DNA of 64,000 nt from Plantimonas leprariae (GTDB lineage Bacteria > Pseudomonadota > Alphaproteobacteria > Rhizobiales > Rhizobiaceae), in the NCBI RefSeq assembly GCF_008802405.1, contig NZ_VZDO01000021.1:20489-84488 (forward strand), written 5' to 3'. The position numbers and the translations under genes are program-made. The notes under the pieces are model-generated. The model saw only the letters and a program-made list of their open reading frames with translations. It was not told the DNA's origin and searched no databases. Within the stretch, counting starts at the first letter, position 1, and each line of letters opens with the position of its first letter. Below, piece after piece: positions 29,336-42,470 of this stretch.

Positions 29336-29382
29336 AGCCAGCCGGCGGTTGCGCGCCGACGGCGATGAGCTAAGTTCGAGGC

Positions 29383-29649
29383 ATGGCGACGGTCAGTCTT
29401 CAGAAAGCGCAAGCCGAATTGGGCGAACTCCTCATCCGCGCGGAAGCGGGCGAGGAGATCGTGATTGAACGCGGCGACCTGCCGGCGGTGCGGCTGATTG
29501 TGACGGAGCGAACGGATGAGGTCGTTCGTCGCGCAGGCGCACTTGCGCATCGGCTTCGCGATCTGCCGGACGATCTGTTCCTGACGCCGATGGACGAGGA
29601 TGAACTTCAAGCCTGGGAAGGAAAATACTCGAACGATTTCGATAAATAA
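29383..29649 (+). CDS. Type II antitoxin, Phd/YefM family
   Basis: 88 residues. The N-terminal SLQKAQAELGELLIRAEAGEEIVIERGDLPAVRL is the Phd/YefM DNA-binding fold; the C-terminal ~35 residues would wrap the toxin. The PIN-domain toxin gene starts 2 bases after its stop codon, so this is a classic antitoxin-first operon that represses itself. Confidence 0.88.
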   Translation: MATVSLQKAQAELGELLIRAEAGEEIVIERGDLPAVRLIVTERTDEVVRRAGALAHRLRDLPDDLFLTPMDEDELQAWEGKYSNDFDK

Positions 29650-29651
29650 AG

Positions 29652-30032
29652 TTGTTGCTCGATACGCACGTGCTCGTGTGGTGGCTATACAAGCCCGAAC
29701 TGCTGTCCGTGCCGGCTCGAAAAGCGATCAACTCAGGCGACAACCGACTCTTCGTTAGCGCCGTTTCGGCATACGAAATCGCCGCCAAGCACAGGCTCGG
29801 GAAGTGGCCGGAGGTCGCCGAGCTGACCCGAGAATTCGACGACATTCTCGTGTCCCAATCGATCACGAGCGTTCCGATCGCCTCCCATCAGGCGCGTATG
29901 GCCGCTCTGTTCCACGCCGAGCACCGTGATCCCTTCGATCGCCTGCTTGCGGCTCAAGCGTTGAGCGAGGAATTCCACCTCATCACCCGGGATCCGGTCT
30001 TCGCGCACTTCGGCGTCCTGACGATTTGGTAG
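29652..30032 (+). CDS. vapC: PIN-domain toxin, VapC-like
   Basis: 126 residues, TTG start two bases after the antitoxin stop. PIN-domain acidic residues are in place: Asp4 (LLDTHV), Glu42 (SAYEIA), Asp96 (DPFDRLLAAQA) and Asp114 (ITRDPVF). VapC toxins cut tRNA or rRNA when the antitoxin is lost. It ends 6 bases from the convergent uvrA stop codon. Confidence 0.88.
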   Translation: MLLDTHVLVWWLYKPELLSVPARKAINSGDNRLFVSAVSAYEIAAKHRLGKWPEVAELTREFDDILVSQSITSVPIASHQARMAALFHAEHRDPFDRLLAAQALSEEFHLITRDPVFAHFGVLTIW

Positions 30033-30038
30033 GCGCCG

Positions 30039-32921
<2,883 letters not shown>

Positions 32922-33051
32922 CGCTAGCCGCGTTCGCTGTTCGAAGTCGGGCGGGCGCCCATCGGGAAGGCGTCGGCAACCGCGCTCTAGATAAAGATCG
33001 CCCCACCGATGTCGAGCACATTCCCGAACGTCGATCTGGCGCTATCTATAA

Positions 33052-33066
33052 GAACATAGTAAGAAC
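33052..33066. promoter_or_regulatory. LexA SOS box, alphaproteobacterial type
   Basis: GAAC-ATAGTAA-GAAC, a perfect match to the GTTC-N7-GTTC consensus of Alphaproteobacteria read on the other strand. It lies in the divergent uvrA-ssb region, 131 bases from the uvrA start and 135 from the ssb start, and so could repress both genes. Confidence 0.85.
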
Positions 33067-33200
33067 ATATTGTCGATTCGAAACCTGTGGCCGGCGCTGT
33101 GGAAATGGCGGGCGGACCGCGCGGTGGACCGGTCGATGCGATATGGTGCGCAGGATGGGCCGGGTTCGCCGGTGGTAGCGCAGGATAGGAGAAGACGGTC

Positions 33201-33740
33201 ATGGCCGGAAGCGTGAATAAGGTGATCCTCGTCGGCAATCTTGGAGCGGACCCAGAAGTCCGCCGGCTGAACTCGGGCGACGCTGTAGTGAATTTGCGGA
33301 TCGCCACGACGGAAACCTGGCGGGACAAGTCCTCGGGCGAGCGCAAGGATCGTACCGAATGGCACAACGTGGTGATCTTCAACGAGAATCTCGTGAAGGT
33401 GGCGGAGCAGTATCTGAAGAAGGGCGCGACGGTCTACATCGAGGGGCAGTTGCAGACCCGCTCCTGGGAAGACCAGTCGGGGCAGAAGAAGTACACGACC
33501 GAAGTCGTGCTCCAGCGCTTCCGCGGTGAATTGCAGATGCTCGGCGGCCGCGGCGAAGGCGGCGGTGGCGGCGACTACGAGCGGAGCGGCGGCGGTAGCT
33601 ATGCTGGCGGCGGCTCGCGCAACGGCGACGAGGATCGCGGCGGCTCGCGGCGGGGCGGCGGCGGGTCGGGCTCCGACCGCGGCGGTGGCGGTGGGGGCGG
33701 TTCGCGCGGCGGCGACATGGACGACGAAATCCCGTTCTGA
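33201..33740 (+). CDS. ssb: Single-stranded DNA-binding protein
   Basis: 179 residues. OB fold ([18 protein letters not shown] to about residue 110), then a glycine-rich linker with imperfect Gly-Gly-Ser/Arg repeats (about 118-170), and the acidic tip DMDDEIPF that recruits DNA-repair partners. A GGAG-type Shine-Dalgarno precedes the ATG. Shares the SOS-box region with uvrA. Confidence 0.96.
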   Translation: MAGSVNKVILVGNLGADPEVRRLNSGDAVVNLRIATTETWRDKSSGERKDRTEWHNVVIFNENLVKVAEQYLKKGATVYIEGQLQTRSWEDQSGQKKYTTEVVLQRFRGELQMLGGRGEGGGGGDYERSGGGSYAGGGSRNGDEDRGGSRRGGGGSGSDRGGGGGGGSRGGDMDDEIPF

Positions 33741-33767
33741 CGGACGGCACATAGGCTAGTCATTTCG

Positions 33768-33799
33768 GCGGATCGCGGCGCTTTCGCATCGCGATCCGC
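33768..33799 (+). terminator. Hairpin downstream of ssb, possible terminator
   Basis: A 10-bp perfect inverted repeat GCGGATCGCG / CGCGATCCGC with a 12-base loop, 27 bases after the ssb stop. No T-tract follows, so it may be a processing or Rho-dependent site instead. Confidence 0.35.
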
Positions 33800-33976
33800 G
33801 GCGTGACGGAATACGTTATCGCATTGATTCCGATGGGTGGAATGCCCATCTGATGTCTGCGCTTGGACTTTGTGGGCGGACCGGCCCGGCCGGGGTCTCG
33901 ATCCGAGGCCGCCGGTTTGCTTTGGCGCCGCCCGGCTTGCTATAAGCGCGCCTGATTTCTATCCGGATCCGGAATC

Positions 33977-36742
33977 TTGTCCGACAGCACCGACGACCTT
34001 TCGCCCGAGCGCCCGCGCGGCATCGAAAGCATTTCCATCGTCGAGGAGATGCGGCGGTCCTACCTCGATTACGCGATGAGCGTCATCGTCAGCCGCGCCC
34101 TGCCGGACGTGCGCGACGGGCTGAAGCCGGTGCACCGGCGCGTGCTCTTCGCCATGCACGAGATGGGGCTGACTTCGACGCGGGCGTTCCGCAAGTCCGC
34201 CGGCGTCGTCGGCGAGGTGATGGGCAAGTACCACCCGCACGGCGACTCCTCGATCTACGACGCGCTGGTGCGCATGGCGCAGGACTGGTCGCTGCGCGCG
34301 CCGCTGATCAACGGGCAGGGCAATTTCGGCTCGATCGACGGCGATCCGCCGGCGGCGATGCGCTACACCGAATCGCGCCTGCAGCGGGTGTCCGACGCGC
34401 TGCTGGAGGACATCGACAAGGAGACCGTCAACTTCCAGGAGAACTACGACGGGCGCGAGATGGAGCCCGTCGTCCTGCCGGCGCGGTTCCCGAACCTTCT
34501 CGTCAACGGCTCCGGCGGCATTGCCGTCGGCATGGCCACCAACGTGCCGCCGCACAATCTCGGCGAGGTCGTGGACGGCTGCATCTCCATGATCGACAAC
34601 CCGGCGATCTCGCTGGAAGAGATGATGGAGTTCGTGCCGGGGCCGGACTTCCCGACCGGCGCGCTCGTGCTCGGCCGCGCCGGCATCCGCGACGCCTATG
34701 CGACGGGGCGCGGCTCGATCCTGATGCGCGGCAAGGTTCACGTCGAGCCGCTGCGCGGTGATCGCGAGGCGATCATCGTCACCGAGGTTCCCTACCAGGT
34801 GAACAAGGCGACGATGATCGAGAAGATGGCGGACCTCGTGCGCGACAAGCGCATCGAGGGCGTCTCGGACATCCGCGACGAGAGCGACCGCGACGGCTAC
34901 CGGGTCGTGATCGAACTGAAGCGCGAGGCGTCGAGCGACGTCGTCCTGAACCAGCTCTACCGCTTCACGCCGCTGCAGACCTCGTTCGGCGCGAACATGG
35001 TGGCGTTGAACGGTGGCAAGCCGGAGCAGATGACGCTGCTCGACATGCTCGCCGCCTTCATCGCCTTCCGCGAGGAGGTGGTGAACCGCCGCACGCGCTT
35101 CCTGTTGCGGAAGGCGCGCGAGCGGGCGCATGTCTTGGTCGGCCTTGCCATCGCCGTCGCGAACATCGACGAGATCATCAAGCTGATCCGCGAGGCGCCG
35201 GACCCGCAGACGGCGCGCGACCGCATGATGTCGCGCGACTGGGATGCGAAGGACGTGGAGCCGCTGATCCGGCTGATCGACGATCCGCGCCACCGCATCG
35301 CGGAGGACGGTACCTACCGCCTGTCCGAGGCGCAGGCCCGCGCCATCCTCGATCTTCGCCTCCAGCGCCTGACCGCGCTCGGGCGCGACGAGATCGGCGA
35401 CGAACTGAACAAGATCGGCGAGGAGATCCGCGAGTACCTCGCGATCCTCGGCTCGCGCGTCCGGGTGCGGGAGATCGTCAAGGACGAGCTGCTCGCCATC
35501 AAGGCGGAATACGCCAACCCGCGCCGCACCGAACTCTTGGAAGGCGCGGCCGACCTCGAGGACGAGGACCTGATCCCGCGTGAGGACATGGTCGTCACCG
35601 TCAGCCACGGCGGCTACATCAAGCGCGTCCCGCTCGGCACCTACCGGGCGCAGCGGCGCGGCGGCAAGGGTCGCTCCGGCATGACGCTGAAGGGCGACGA
35701 GGATTCGGTGACGCGCGTCTTCGTCGCGAACACCCACACGCCGATCCTGTTCTTTTCCTCGCGCGGCATCGTGTACAAGGAAAAGGTCTGGCGGCTGCCG
35801 CTCGGCAACCCGCAGTCGCGCGGCAAGGCGCTGGTCAACATGCTGCCGCTGGAGAAGGGCGAGCGCATCACCTCGATCCTGCCGCTGCCGAACGACGAGC
35901 GGTCGGTGGAAGAGCTGAACGTGATGTTCGCCACGACGCGCGGCACCGTGCGCCGGAACAAGCTGGCCGACTTCATCCAGGTGAACCGCAACGGCAAGAT
36001 CGCGATGAAGCTGGACGAGGCCGGCGACGAGATTTTGGCCGTCGCCGTCTGCTCGGAGGAGAACGACGTGCTGCTGACGGCCTCGTCCGGCCTTTGCATC
36101 CGCTTCCCGGTCACGGACGTGCGGCTGTTCGCCGGTCGCAACTCAGTCGGCGTGCGCGGCATCTCGCTCGGCGACGGCGAGCACGTGATCTCGATGGCGA
36201 TCCTTCGCCATGTCGAGGCGACGCCGGCCGAACGCACGTCCTACCTGAAGATGCGCCGTGCCGTGGAAGGCGAGGCGGGCGCCGAGACCGAAGCCGTTGC
36301 GGCGGACGAGGAGGGCATCGAGGAGGTCGCGATCGACCAGGAGCGCTACGCCTATCTCAGCGCGGCCGAGGAGTTCATTCTGACGCTCAGCGAATTCGGT
36401 TTCGGCAAGCGCTCGTCGTCCTACGAATTCCGCACCAGCGGGCGCGGCGGCAAGGGCATCCGGGCGACCGATCTCTCGCATATCGGCAATATCGGCCGCC
36501 TCGTCGCCGGCTTCCCGGTGGAGTCGGGAGATCAGTTGCTGATGATCTCGGACCGTGGCCAGACGATCCGCGTACCGGTGGAGGGGATCGGGTTGAAAGG
36601 GCGCGCGACGAAGGGCGTCACCATATTCCGCACCGCCGAAGGCGAGCGGGTCGTCTCCGTCGAACGCATTCCCGACCAGGGTTCGGACGAACTGGAGACG
36701 GTGGTCGACATCGCCGACGAGGGCGACGAGCCGACCGAATAA
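33977..36742 (+). CDS. gyrA: DNA gyrase subunit A
   Basis: 921 residues, TTG start preceded by GGATCCGGA. It breaks and rejoins DNA through Tyr130 ([10 protein letters not shown]). In the quinolone region [14 protein letters not shown] the positions matching E. coli Ser83 and Asp87 are Ser91 and Asp95, the susceptible form. The C-terminal pinwheel has the GyrA box QRRGGKG. An acidic insert (about residues 760-790, with several Glu/Ala) interrupts the last blades, and the C-terminus is acidic, as in other Hyphomicrobiales. Confidence 0.97.
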   Translation: MSDSTDDLSPERPRGIESISIVEEMRRSYLDYAMSVIVSRALPDVRDGLKPVHRRVLFAMHEMGLTSTRAFRKSAGVVGEVMGKYHPHGDSSIYDALVRMAQDWSLRAPLINGQGNFGSIDGDPPAAMRYTESRLQRVSDALLEDIDKETVNFQENYDGREMEPVVLPARFPNLLVNGSGGIAVGMATNVPPHNLGEVVDGCISMIDNPAISLEEMMEFVPGPDFPTGALVLGRAGIRDAYATGRGSILMRGKVHVEPLRGDREAIIVTEVPYQVNKATMIEKMADLVRDKRIEGVSDIRDESDRDGYRVVIELKREASSDVVLNQLYRFTPLQTSFGANMVALNGGKPEQMTLLDMLAAFIAFREEVVNRRTRFLLRKARERAHVLVGLAIAVANIDEIIKLIREAPDPQTARDRMMSRDWDAKDVEPLIRLIDDPRHRIAEDGTYRLSEAQARAILDLRLQRLTALGRDEIGDELNKIGEEIREYLAILGSRVRVREIVKDELLAIKAEYANPRRTELLEGAADLEDEDLIPREDMVVTVSHGGYIKRVPLGTYRAQRRGGKGRSGMTLKGDEDSVTRVFVANTHTPILFFSSRGIVYKEKVWRLPLGNPQSRGKALVNMLPLEKGERITSILPLPNDERSVEELNVMFATTRGTVRRNKLADFIQVNRNGKIAMKLDEAGDEILAVAVCSEENDVLLTASSGLCIRFPVTDVRLFAGRNSVGVRGISLGDGEHVISMAILRHVEATPAERTSYLKMRRAVEGEAGAETEAVAADEEGIEEVAIDQERYAYLSAAEEFILTLSEFGFGKRSSSYEFRTSGRGGKGIRATDLSHIGNIGRLVAGFPVESGDQLLMISDRGQTIRVPVEGIGLKGRATKGVTIFRTAEGERVVSVERIPDQGSDELETVVDIADEGDEPTE

Positions 36743-36776
36743 GGAAAGAGACCGCCGAGCGGGTTGTCGCGGTCCG

Positions 36777-36905
36777 TCAGTTCAGCGGGCCGCGTCGGCG
36801 CGCCAGCGCCTTCACCCGCGAATGCTCGGCCTCGTTGTGAAGCGCGATTGCGGTCGCACTGCAGAGGCCGGCGACCATTGCGAGGGAAAGCACGAAAAGC
36901 AGCAT
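36777..36905 (-). CDS. Small single-pass membrane protein
   Basis: 42 residues in the gyrA-coaD gap, transcribed opposite to both. A hydrophobic helix fills residues 2-21 (LLFVLSLAMVAGLCSATAIA), then a basic tail with RRR. GGAGA stands seven bases before the ATG, a good ribosome site. The size is below most gene-caller limits. No family known to me; the Shine-Dalgarno and clean helix are the support. Confidence 0.45.
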   Translation of the reverse strand: MLLFVLSLAMVAGLCSATAIALHNEAEHSRVKALARRRGPLN

Positions 36906-37101
36906 CAGGCGTCTCCGAAAGACGTGTGAAGAATGCCGGACCTAAGCGTTTGTTCCCGCGCTTAGAATCGATATGCATGTCGGAACGTCGCATGTCGTAG
37001 CGGCACGTCATCGGCTTGAACGACCATAATTCGGCAAGCGTTGACCGCCGGTTCGCAAGCATGCTGAAGACTTGTTGAATGCCAACTGGGACCGCTCCGA
37101 C

Positions 37102-37593
37102 ATGGCCACGCGCACCGCGCTCTATCCCGGTTCGTTCGACCCGGCGACGCTCGGCCATCTCGATATCCTGAGGAAAGCGCTGCGGCTGTTCGACCGCGTC
37201 GTGGTCGGCATCGGAGTGCATCACGGCAAGTCGCCGCTGTTTTCGTTCGAGGAGCGCCGGGCGCTCGTCCGCGCCGTCGGCGAGGCGGAAGGCTGGGCGG
37301 AGCGGCTGGCGGTCGAGCCGTTCGACGGACTGGTGGTGGATGCGGCGCGCCGGCTTGGGGCGGTCGCCCTCGTGCGCGGCGTCCGGGACGGCACCGACCT
37401 CGACTACGAGATGCAGATGGCCGGGATGAATGGTGCGATGGCGCCGGAGGTGGAGACCGTGTTCCTCGCGGCGAGCCCCGCCTTCCGGCCCATAACGGCC
37501 ACATTGGTTCGACAGATCGCCGCGATGGGCGGCGACGTCGCCCCGTTCGTACCGCCGGCCGTCGCCGAAGCGCTGCGGGCGAAGCGCTCTTGA
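37102..37593 (+). CDS. coaD: Phosphopantetheine adenylyltransferase
   Basis: 163 residues. Penultimate step of coenzyme A synthesis. The nucleotidyltransferase motif [15 protein letters not shown] (TxGH) is at residues 7-21, with [20 protein letters not shown] and the C-terminal [22 protein letters not shown] blocks. The conserved order gyrA-coaD-ppiA-ppiB-queA-tgt of Hyphomicrobiales starts here. ATG at 37102 is the family start. Confidence 0.95.
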   Translation: MATRTALYPGSFDPATLGHLDILRKALRLFDRVVVGIGVHHGKSPLFSFEERRALVRAVGEAEGWAERLAVEPFDGLVVDAARRLGAVALVRGVRDGTDLDYEMQMAGMNGAMAPEVETVFLAASPAFRPITATLVRQIAAMGGDVAPFVPPAVAEALRAKRS

Positions 37594-37608
37594 AGGGTTA
37601 GGATCTCG

Positions 37609-38181
37609 ATGAACGTGATGACGAGGCTGGCGCTCGGCGCGGCCGTTTCCCTCGGTGCGCTGGCCGGCGCGGCGTCGATCGCCAGCGCGAAGGACATGAT
37701 GGTCATCCAGACCAAGGACGGCGAGATCGACATCCAGCTCCGCCCGGACCTCGCGCCGAACCACGTCAAGCAGATCGAGGCCATCGCGAAGAAGGGATCC
37801 TACGACGGCGTCGTCTTCCACCGGGTGATCGACGGCTTCATGGCGCAGACCGGCGACGTGCAGTACGGCAAGTCGGGCGGCGGCTATTCCGCCGACAGCG
37901 TCGGCACCGGCGGCTCCGACATGCCGGACATCAAGGCCGAGTTCTCGAAGGAGCCGTTCAAGCGCGGCACGGTCGGGATGGCCCGGTCGCAGGACCCGAA
38001 CTCGGCCAACTCGCAGTTCTTCATCATGTTCGCCGACGGCAGCTTCCTGAACGGCCAGTACACGGTTGTCGGGCAGGTGACGAAGGGCATGGACGTGGTG
38101 GACAAGATCAAGAAGGGCTCGGCCGACGACAACGGCTCGGTCGCCGATCCCGACAAGATGGTGTCGGTGAAGATCCAATAA
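37609..38181 (+). CDS. ppiA: Periplasmic peptidyl-prolyl cis-trans isomerase (cyclophilin)
   Basis: 190 residues with a signal peptide (hydrophobic to about residue 27, SIASAKD). Cyclophilin core: [13 protein letters not shown] with the catalytic Arg, then SGGGYSADSVGTGGSD and ANSQFFIMFADGSFLNGQYTVVGQV. It helps fold proteins in the periplasm. A cytosolic paralogue follows 121 bases downstream, an old duplication: the active-site region [12 protein letters not shown] is identical in the two. Confidence 0.93.
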   Translation: MNVMTRLALGAAVSLGALAGAASIASAKDMMVIQTKDGEIDIQLRPDLAPNHVKQIEAIAKKGSYDGVVFHRVIDGFMAQTGDVQYGKSGGGYSADSVGTGGSDMPDIKAEFSKEPFKRGTVGMARSQDPNSANSQFFIMFADGSFLNGQYTVVGQVTKGMDVVDKIKKGSADDNGSVADPDKMVSVKIQ

Positions 38182-38302
38182 TCGCGCATTTCGGGGCGTC
38201 GGGCTTGCTTACGAGCCGGCGCTCCTCCATCTGCGGCACGGCTGCGGCGGAGTCCGGCGACGGGTTCCGCCGTTCGTTTACGATTCACGAGAGGAGGCCG
38301 GC

Positions 38303-38773
38303 ATGGCCTACGACAATCCCGAAGACACGCTGGTCATCGAGACCACGAAGGGCACGGTGGTCATCGCCATGCGCCCCGACCTCGCGCCGAAGCATGTCGA
38401 GCACATCAAGAAGCTCGCGCGCGAAGGTTTCTACGACGGCATCGTCTTCCACCGGGTGATCGACGGCTTCATGGCGCAGACCGGCTGCCCGAACGGCACC
38501 GGCACCGGCGGCTCGCAGTATCCGAACCTCAAGGCCGAGTTCAATGCCGAGCCGCACGTGCGCGGCACCGCCTCCATGGCGCGCGCGGCGAGCCCCGATT
38601 CGGCCAATTCGCAGTTCTTCATCTGCTTCGAGGAAGCGCCGTTCCTGAACCGCCAGTACACGGTCTGGGGCAAGGTGATCGAAGGCATGGAGAACGTCGA
38701 TAAGATCAAGCGCGGCGAGCCGGTGCGCGATCCTGACAAGATCGTGTCGATGAAGGTCGCCGCCGACGCCTGA
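38303..38773 (+). CDS. ppiB: Cytosolic peptidyl-prolyl cis-trans isomerase (cyclophilin)
   Basis: 156 residues, no signal peptide. Same fold as the gene before it: [54 protein letters not shown]. The N-terminal strand begins [21 protein letters not shown]. The stop codon overlaps the start of queA (TGATG), so expression is coupled. Confidence 0.94.
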   Translation: MAYDNPEDTLVIETTKGTVVIAMRPDLAPKHVEHIKKLAREGFYDGIVFHRVIDGFMAQTGCPNGTGTGGSQYPNLKAEFNAEPHVRGTASMARAASPDSANSQFFICFEEAPFLNRQYTVWGKVIEGMENVDKIKRGEPVRDPDKIVSMKVAADA

Positions 38774-39837
38774 TGCGCGTCGACGCGTTCGATTTCGACC
38801 TGCCGGAGCGTCTCATCGCGCTCCGGCCCGCGGTGCCGCGTGAGAGCGCTCGGCTGCTCGCCGTCGACGGCGAAGGGCGGTTCGCGGACCGCACGATCGC
38901 CGACCTTCCGTCGCTGCTGTCGCCCGGCGACGTGCTGGTCTTCAACGATACGCGGGTCATCCCGGCCCAGCTCGAAGGCCGGCGCACGGGGCGCGGCGAG
39001 GCCGAACCGCGTCTCGGCGCGACGCTACACCGACGCGTCGATCCGCGGACGTGGCAGGCCTTCGTGCGCGGCGCACGCAAGCTGAAGGACGGCGATCAGG
39101 TGGCGTTCGGCAGCGGCGGCGCCTCGATCGGCGCTAGCGTCGCGGCCTTGGGCGAGGGGGGTGAGGCGACCTTTGTCTTCGACCTCGAAGGACCTGCGCT
39201 GGACGAGGCGATCCGGGCGGTCGGCATCGTGCCGCTGCCGCCGTACATCGCCTCGAAGCGTGCGGTCGATGCGCAGGATTCCGCCGATTATCAGACGATC
39301 CACGCGCGCGAGGACGGCGCGGTCGCCGCGCCGACCGCCGGCCTGCACTTCACGCCGGAACTTCTCGCCGCGCTGGACCGGCGCGGCGTCGCCCGCGAGT
39401 ACCTGACGCTGCATGTCGGCGCCGGCACCTTCCTGCCGGTGAAGGCCGACACGAGCGAAGCGCACCGGATGCATTCCGAGAACGGCCGCATCGATGTCGA
39501 AACCGCCGACCGCCTGAACGCGGCGCGGCGCGAGGGACGCCGCCTGGTCGCAGTCGGAACGACCTCGCTGCGCCTTCTCGAAAGCGCGGCGGACGCGGAC
39601 GGCACGATCCGCCCGTTCGACGCGCCGACGGATATCTTCATCACGCCAGGCTATGGCTTTCGCGCAGTGGACCGCCTCCTGACCAATTTCCACCTCCCGC
39701 GCTCGACGCTCTTCATGCTCGTGTCCGCCTTCAGCGGATTGCCGACCATGCGCGCCGCTTATGCCCATGCCATCGAGGCGGGTTACCGCTTCTATTCCTA
39801 CGGGGATGCCTGCCTCTTGGACCGGGTGGACGCATGA
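38773..39837 (+). CDS. queA: tRNA preQ1(34) S-adenosylmethionine ribosyltransferase-isomerase
   Basis: 354 residues. Uses the ribosyl part of S-adenosylmethionine to make epoxyqueuosine in tRNA. Blocks seen: [14 protein letters not shown] at the start, [25 protein letters not shown] and [11 protein letters not shown], and [15 protein letters not shown]. Overlaps ppiB upstream and tgt downstream (ATGA), so one operon covers two adjoining steps of queuosine modification. Confidence 0.96.
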   Translation: MRVDAFDFDLPERLIALRPAVPRESARLLAVDGEGRFADRTIADLPSLLSPGDVLVFNDTRVIPAQLEGRRTGRGEAEPRLGATLHRRVDPRTWQAFVRGARKLKDGDQVAFGSGGASIGASVAALGEGGEATFVFDLEGPALDEAIRAVGIVPLPPYIASKRAVDAQDSADYQTIHAREDGAVAAPTAGLHFTPELLAALDRRGVAREYLTLHVGAGTFLPVKADTSEAHRMHSENGRIDVETADRLNAARREGRRLVAVGTTSLRLLESAADADGTIRPFDAPTDIFITPGYGFRAVDRLLTNFHLPRSTLFMLVSAFSGLPTMRAAYAHAIEAGYRFYSYGDACLLDRVDA

Positions 39838-40964
39838 GCGAGCGCTTCTCGTTCCGCCTCCTCGCCACGGAGGGCCGGGCGCGGCGCGGCGAGATCACGA
39901 TGCCGCGCGGCACGGTCCGCACGCCCGCCTTCATGCCGGTCGGTACCGCCGGCTCGGTGAAGGCGATGTATCCGGATCAGGTTCGCGAACTCGGCGCCGA
40001 CATCATCCTCGGCAATGTCTACCACCTGATGCTCCGGCCGGGGGCGGAGCGCGTGGCGCGGCTCGGCGGCCTGCACGACTTCGCCCGCTGGCCGCATCCG
40101 ATCCTCACCGATTCCGGCGGGTTCCAGGTCATGTCGCTGGCGGGGCTCCGCAAGCTCGACGAGACCGGCGTCGTGTTCAAGTCGCATGTCGACGGCTCGA
40201 TGCATTCGCTCACACCCGAGCGGTCGATCGAGATCCAGGGACTGCTCGACAGCGATATCCAGATGCAGCTCGACGAATGCATCCGCCTGCCGGCGGATCG
40301 GGCCGAGATCGAGCGGGCGATGGAGATGTCGCTGCGCTGGGCGGAGCGCTGCCGCATCGCCTTCGGCGAGCAGCCCGGTAAGGCGATGTTCGGCATCGTG
40401 CAGGGCGGCGACGACGTGGCGCTGCGGCTGCGCTCGGCAGCGGGTCTCGCCGAGCTCGATCTCAAGGGCTATGCGGTCGGCGGGCTCGCGGTCGGCGAGC
40501 CGCAGGCGGTGATGCTCGGCATCCTCGACGAGACGCTGCCGGCGATGCCGACCGACAAGCCGCGCTACCTGATGGGCGTCGGCACGCCTGACGACATCGT
40601 GGAATCGGTGCGGCGGGGCATCGACATGTTCGACTGCGTGATGCCGACGCGCGCCGGCCGGCATGGGCTCGCCTTCACGCGGCGCGGCAAGGTGAACTTG
40701 CGCAACGCGCGCCATGCCGACGACCATCGCCCGCTGGACGAGGAGTCGCCATGCCCGGCGGCCCGCGACTACAGCCGCGCCTACCTCCACCATCTGGTGC
40801 GCTCCGACGAAGCGCTGGGCGCGATGCTGCTGACCTGGAACAACCTCGCCTATTATCAGTCGCTGATGGCGTCGCTGCGCGATGCGATCGAGCGGAGTGC
40901 CTTCGAGGACCGCGCCGCGTCGATCCGAGACGAATGGCGGCGGGGCGACATCGCCGCGCTCTGA
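39834..40964 (+). CDS. tgt: tRNA-guanine transglycosylase
   Basis: 376 residues. Swaps guanine 34 for preQ1 in tRNAs with GUN anticodons. The catalytic block [13 protein letters not shown] with the Asp base and [15 protein letters not shown] with the nucleophile Asp are intact. The zinc site is odd: where E. coli has three Cys (ECDCYTCR) this protein reads ESPCPAAR, so only one Cys remains beside the conserved His in YLHHL. Possibly a lineage trait of Alphaproteobacteria. Start overlaps queA. Confidence 0.95.
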   Translation: MSERFSFRLLATEGRARRGEITMPRGTVRTPAFMPVGTAGSVKAMYPDQVRELGADIILGNVYHLMLRPGAERVARLGGLHDFARWPHPILTDSGGFQVMSLAGLRKLDETGVVFKSHVDGSMHSLTPERSIEIQGLLDSDIQMQLDECIRLPADRAEIERAMEMSLRWAERCRIAFGEQPGKAMFGIVQGGDDVALRLRSAAGLAELDLKGYAVGGLAVGEPQAVMLGILDETLPAMPTDKPRYLMGVGTPDDIVESVRRGIDMFDCVMPTRAGRHGLAFTRRGKVNLRNARHADDHRPLDEESPCPAARDYSRAYLHHLVRSDEALGAMLLTWNNLAYYQSLMASLRDAIERSAFEDRAASIRDEWRRGDIAAL

Positions 40965-41387
40965 TCAGGCGGAAACGTCGTCGCCCTTGCGGATGCTGCA
41001 GCCGGTGATCTTCATCGAGCCGTCGGCCTGCCGCATCAGCGTGTAGCTCGCGATGTAGCTCTGGCCCTTGCCATCCGTCATGTTGACGTCCTGCCGGAAG
41101 CCCTCCGAACCGATCGGGGTCAGCGGACCGAAGGTGACGTTGTTCGAGTCGGCGACCACCGCGTAGCCGCCGCGCACCATCGCCATGAAGCCGGAGGACG
41201 TCGGGAACATCGCCCTGATGTTCGGGGCCGCGTAGGAATAGGCCGTGTCGCCGTCACCCGCCTTGAAGGCGCGAAGTTGCGCGGCGATCGTGTCGCGCAC
41301 GTCGCCGGCGTCGTCGGCGGTGGAGGCCGCCGCGTTCGCGAGAAGAAGTCCGGCGGCGAGCGCCGCCGCCTGCATCAGTCGAAACAT
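40965..41387 (-). CDS. DUF4864 family protein with signal peptide
   Basis: 140 residues. Signal peptide to about residue 24 (AAASTADD), then a small SnoaL/NTF2-like domain typical of DUF4864: QLRAFKAGDGDTAYSYAAPNIRAMFPT, FMAMVRGGYAVV. Probably periplasmic; function unknown. Its stop abuts the tgt stop codon, convergent with no gap. Confidence 0.8.
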   Translation of the reverse strand: MFRLMQAAALAAGLLLANAAASTADDAGDVRDTIAAQLRAFKAGDGDTAYSYAAPNIRAMFPTSSGFMAMVRGGYAVVADSNNVTFGPLTPIGSEGFRQDVNMTDGKGQSYIASYTLMRQADGSMKITGCSIRKGDDVSA

Positions 41388-41582
41388 CCCGCGTCCTCCA
41401 TGGCGTTCTCAGATTCGATGAACATTCCCTTGCGGATCACGGTCGGTAGTGGCCGGTTGCGCACACATTCGCGTGATCGCGCCTTCGCCACCCTTCGAGA
41501 ACGCCACCCGGCGTGGTGGCACGCCGGCAACCTTTCCGCGCCATGCCTACTTATCGGCTCGGATGGGACGGGAACGCGAAGC

Positions 41583-41756
41583 ATGCGAAAGACGTGGCGG
41601 GAAAAGGGCTTAGTCGGTGCCGACGTGGTCGCCTATGCCAGCGCCGCCGCGGCCATCGCCTTCATCTTTGCGCTGACCTTCGGCACGATGGGCGATTTGA
41701 ACTTCAGCTATCCGGACGCCGGTAGTTCCGCGCTTGTCGCTGAATCCTCCCCATAA
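41583..41756 (+). CDS. Small single-pass membrane protein, uncertain
   Basis: 57 residues with one hydrophobic helix (about residues 12-33, VVAYASAAAAIAFIFALTFG) after a basic start (MRKTWREKG), the positive-inside pattern. The Shine-Dalgarno is weak. It is the only plausible frame in the 540 bases between the DUF4864 and DUF4142 genes; the rest of that gap shows nothing clear. Confidence 0.35.
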   Translation: MRKTWREKGLVGADVVAYASAAAAIAFIFALTFGTMGDLNFSYPDAGSSALVAESSP

Positions 41757-41930
41757 TCCTGAAGTCGCGCTGCCTTGCTGGTTTTCCAATTCTGTTGATC
41801 GTTTAGAATTTTCAGCGGCGTGCAACCATGTCACCCGAATTGTTAGTCGCGATACTTGTGGTTGGCTAATATAGCCGTCAGGAACCTGCCTGACGACCAG
41901 CGCTTCTCCTGTGACAAACGGAGAAGACCT

Positions 41931-42419
41931 TTGTCGAAACTGACTTTGACCGCCGCAGCGTTCTTCATGACGCTCGGGTCCGCCGCCGTCGCCCAGACCC
42001 CTTCCGTCAACGACGACGAATTCCTGATGAAAGCCGCCGTCGGCAACACCTTCGAGATCGAGGAGTCGAAGCTGGCGCTGGAGCGCGCGAGCGACCCGAA
42101 GCTGAAGCAGTTCGCTCAACAGATGATCGACGACCACCAGAACGCGCTGCAGAAACTGCAGAATGCGGCCGGCGATGCCAAGGGCAAGGCGGAGATGAAG
42201 CTCGACCAGCCGCACCAAGCGAAGGTCGACAACCTCAAGACGTTCAACGGTCGCGACTTCGATAAGGTCTACATCGCCGATCAGATCGCTTCCCACGACG
42301 AGACGGTGTCGCTGCTCTCCGACTACGACCAGAACGGCCAGAACGACGATCTCGGCGACTGGGTCGACGACGCGCTGCCGGTGGTGAAGCAGCATAAGAT
42401 GATGATCGACGCGATGTGA
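41931..42419 (+). CDS. DUF4142 family protein, exported
   Basis: 162 residues from a TTG start placed seven bases after GGAGAAG; the longer upstream frame lacks a ribosome site and would block the signal peptide. Signal peptide to about residue 21 (SAAVAQT). The mature part is a four-helix ferritin-like bundle typical of DUF4142: NDDEFLMKAAVGNTFEIEESKLALERASDPKLKQFAQQMIDDH (split over residues 26-68). Role unknown, often stress-related. Confidence 0.8.
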   Translation: MSKLTLTAAAFFMTLGSAAVAQTPSVNDDEFLMKAAVGNTFEIEESKLALERASDPKLKQFAQQMIDDHQNALQKLQNAAGDAKGKAEMKLDQPHQAKVDNLKTFNGRDFDKVYIADQIASHDETVSLLSDYDQNGQNDDLGDWVDDALPVVKQHKMMIDAM

Positions 42420-42470
42420 GCGGTCTGCCGCCGCACCCCCCGTCCCAATTCGAATTTCGAGGCCTTACCG

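Noticed and set aside
33959..35737. 592-codon frame opposite gyrA
   Set aside because: Arg/Asp/Leu-rich shadow of gyrA without domains.
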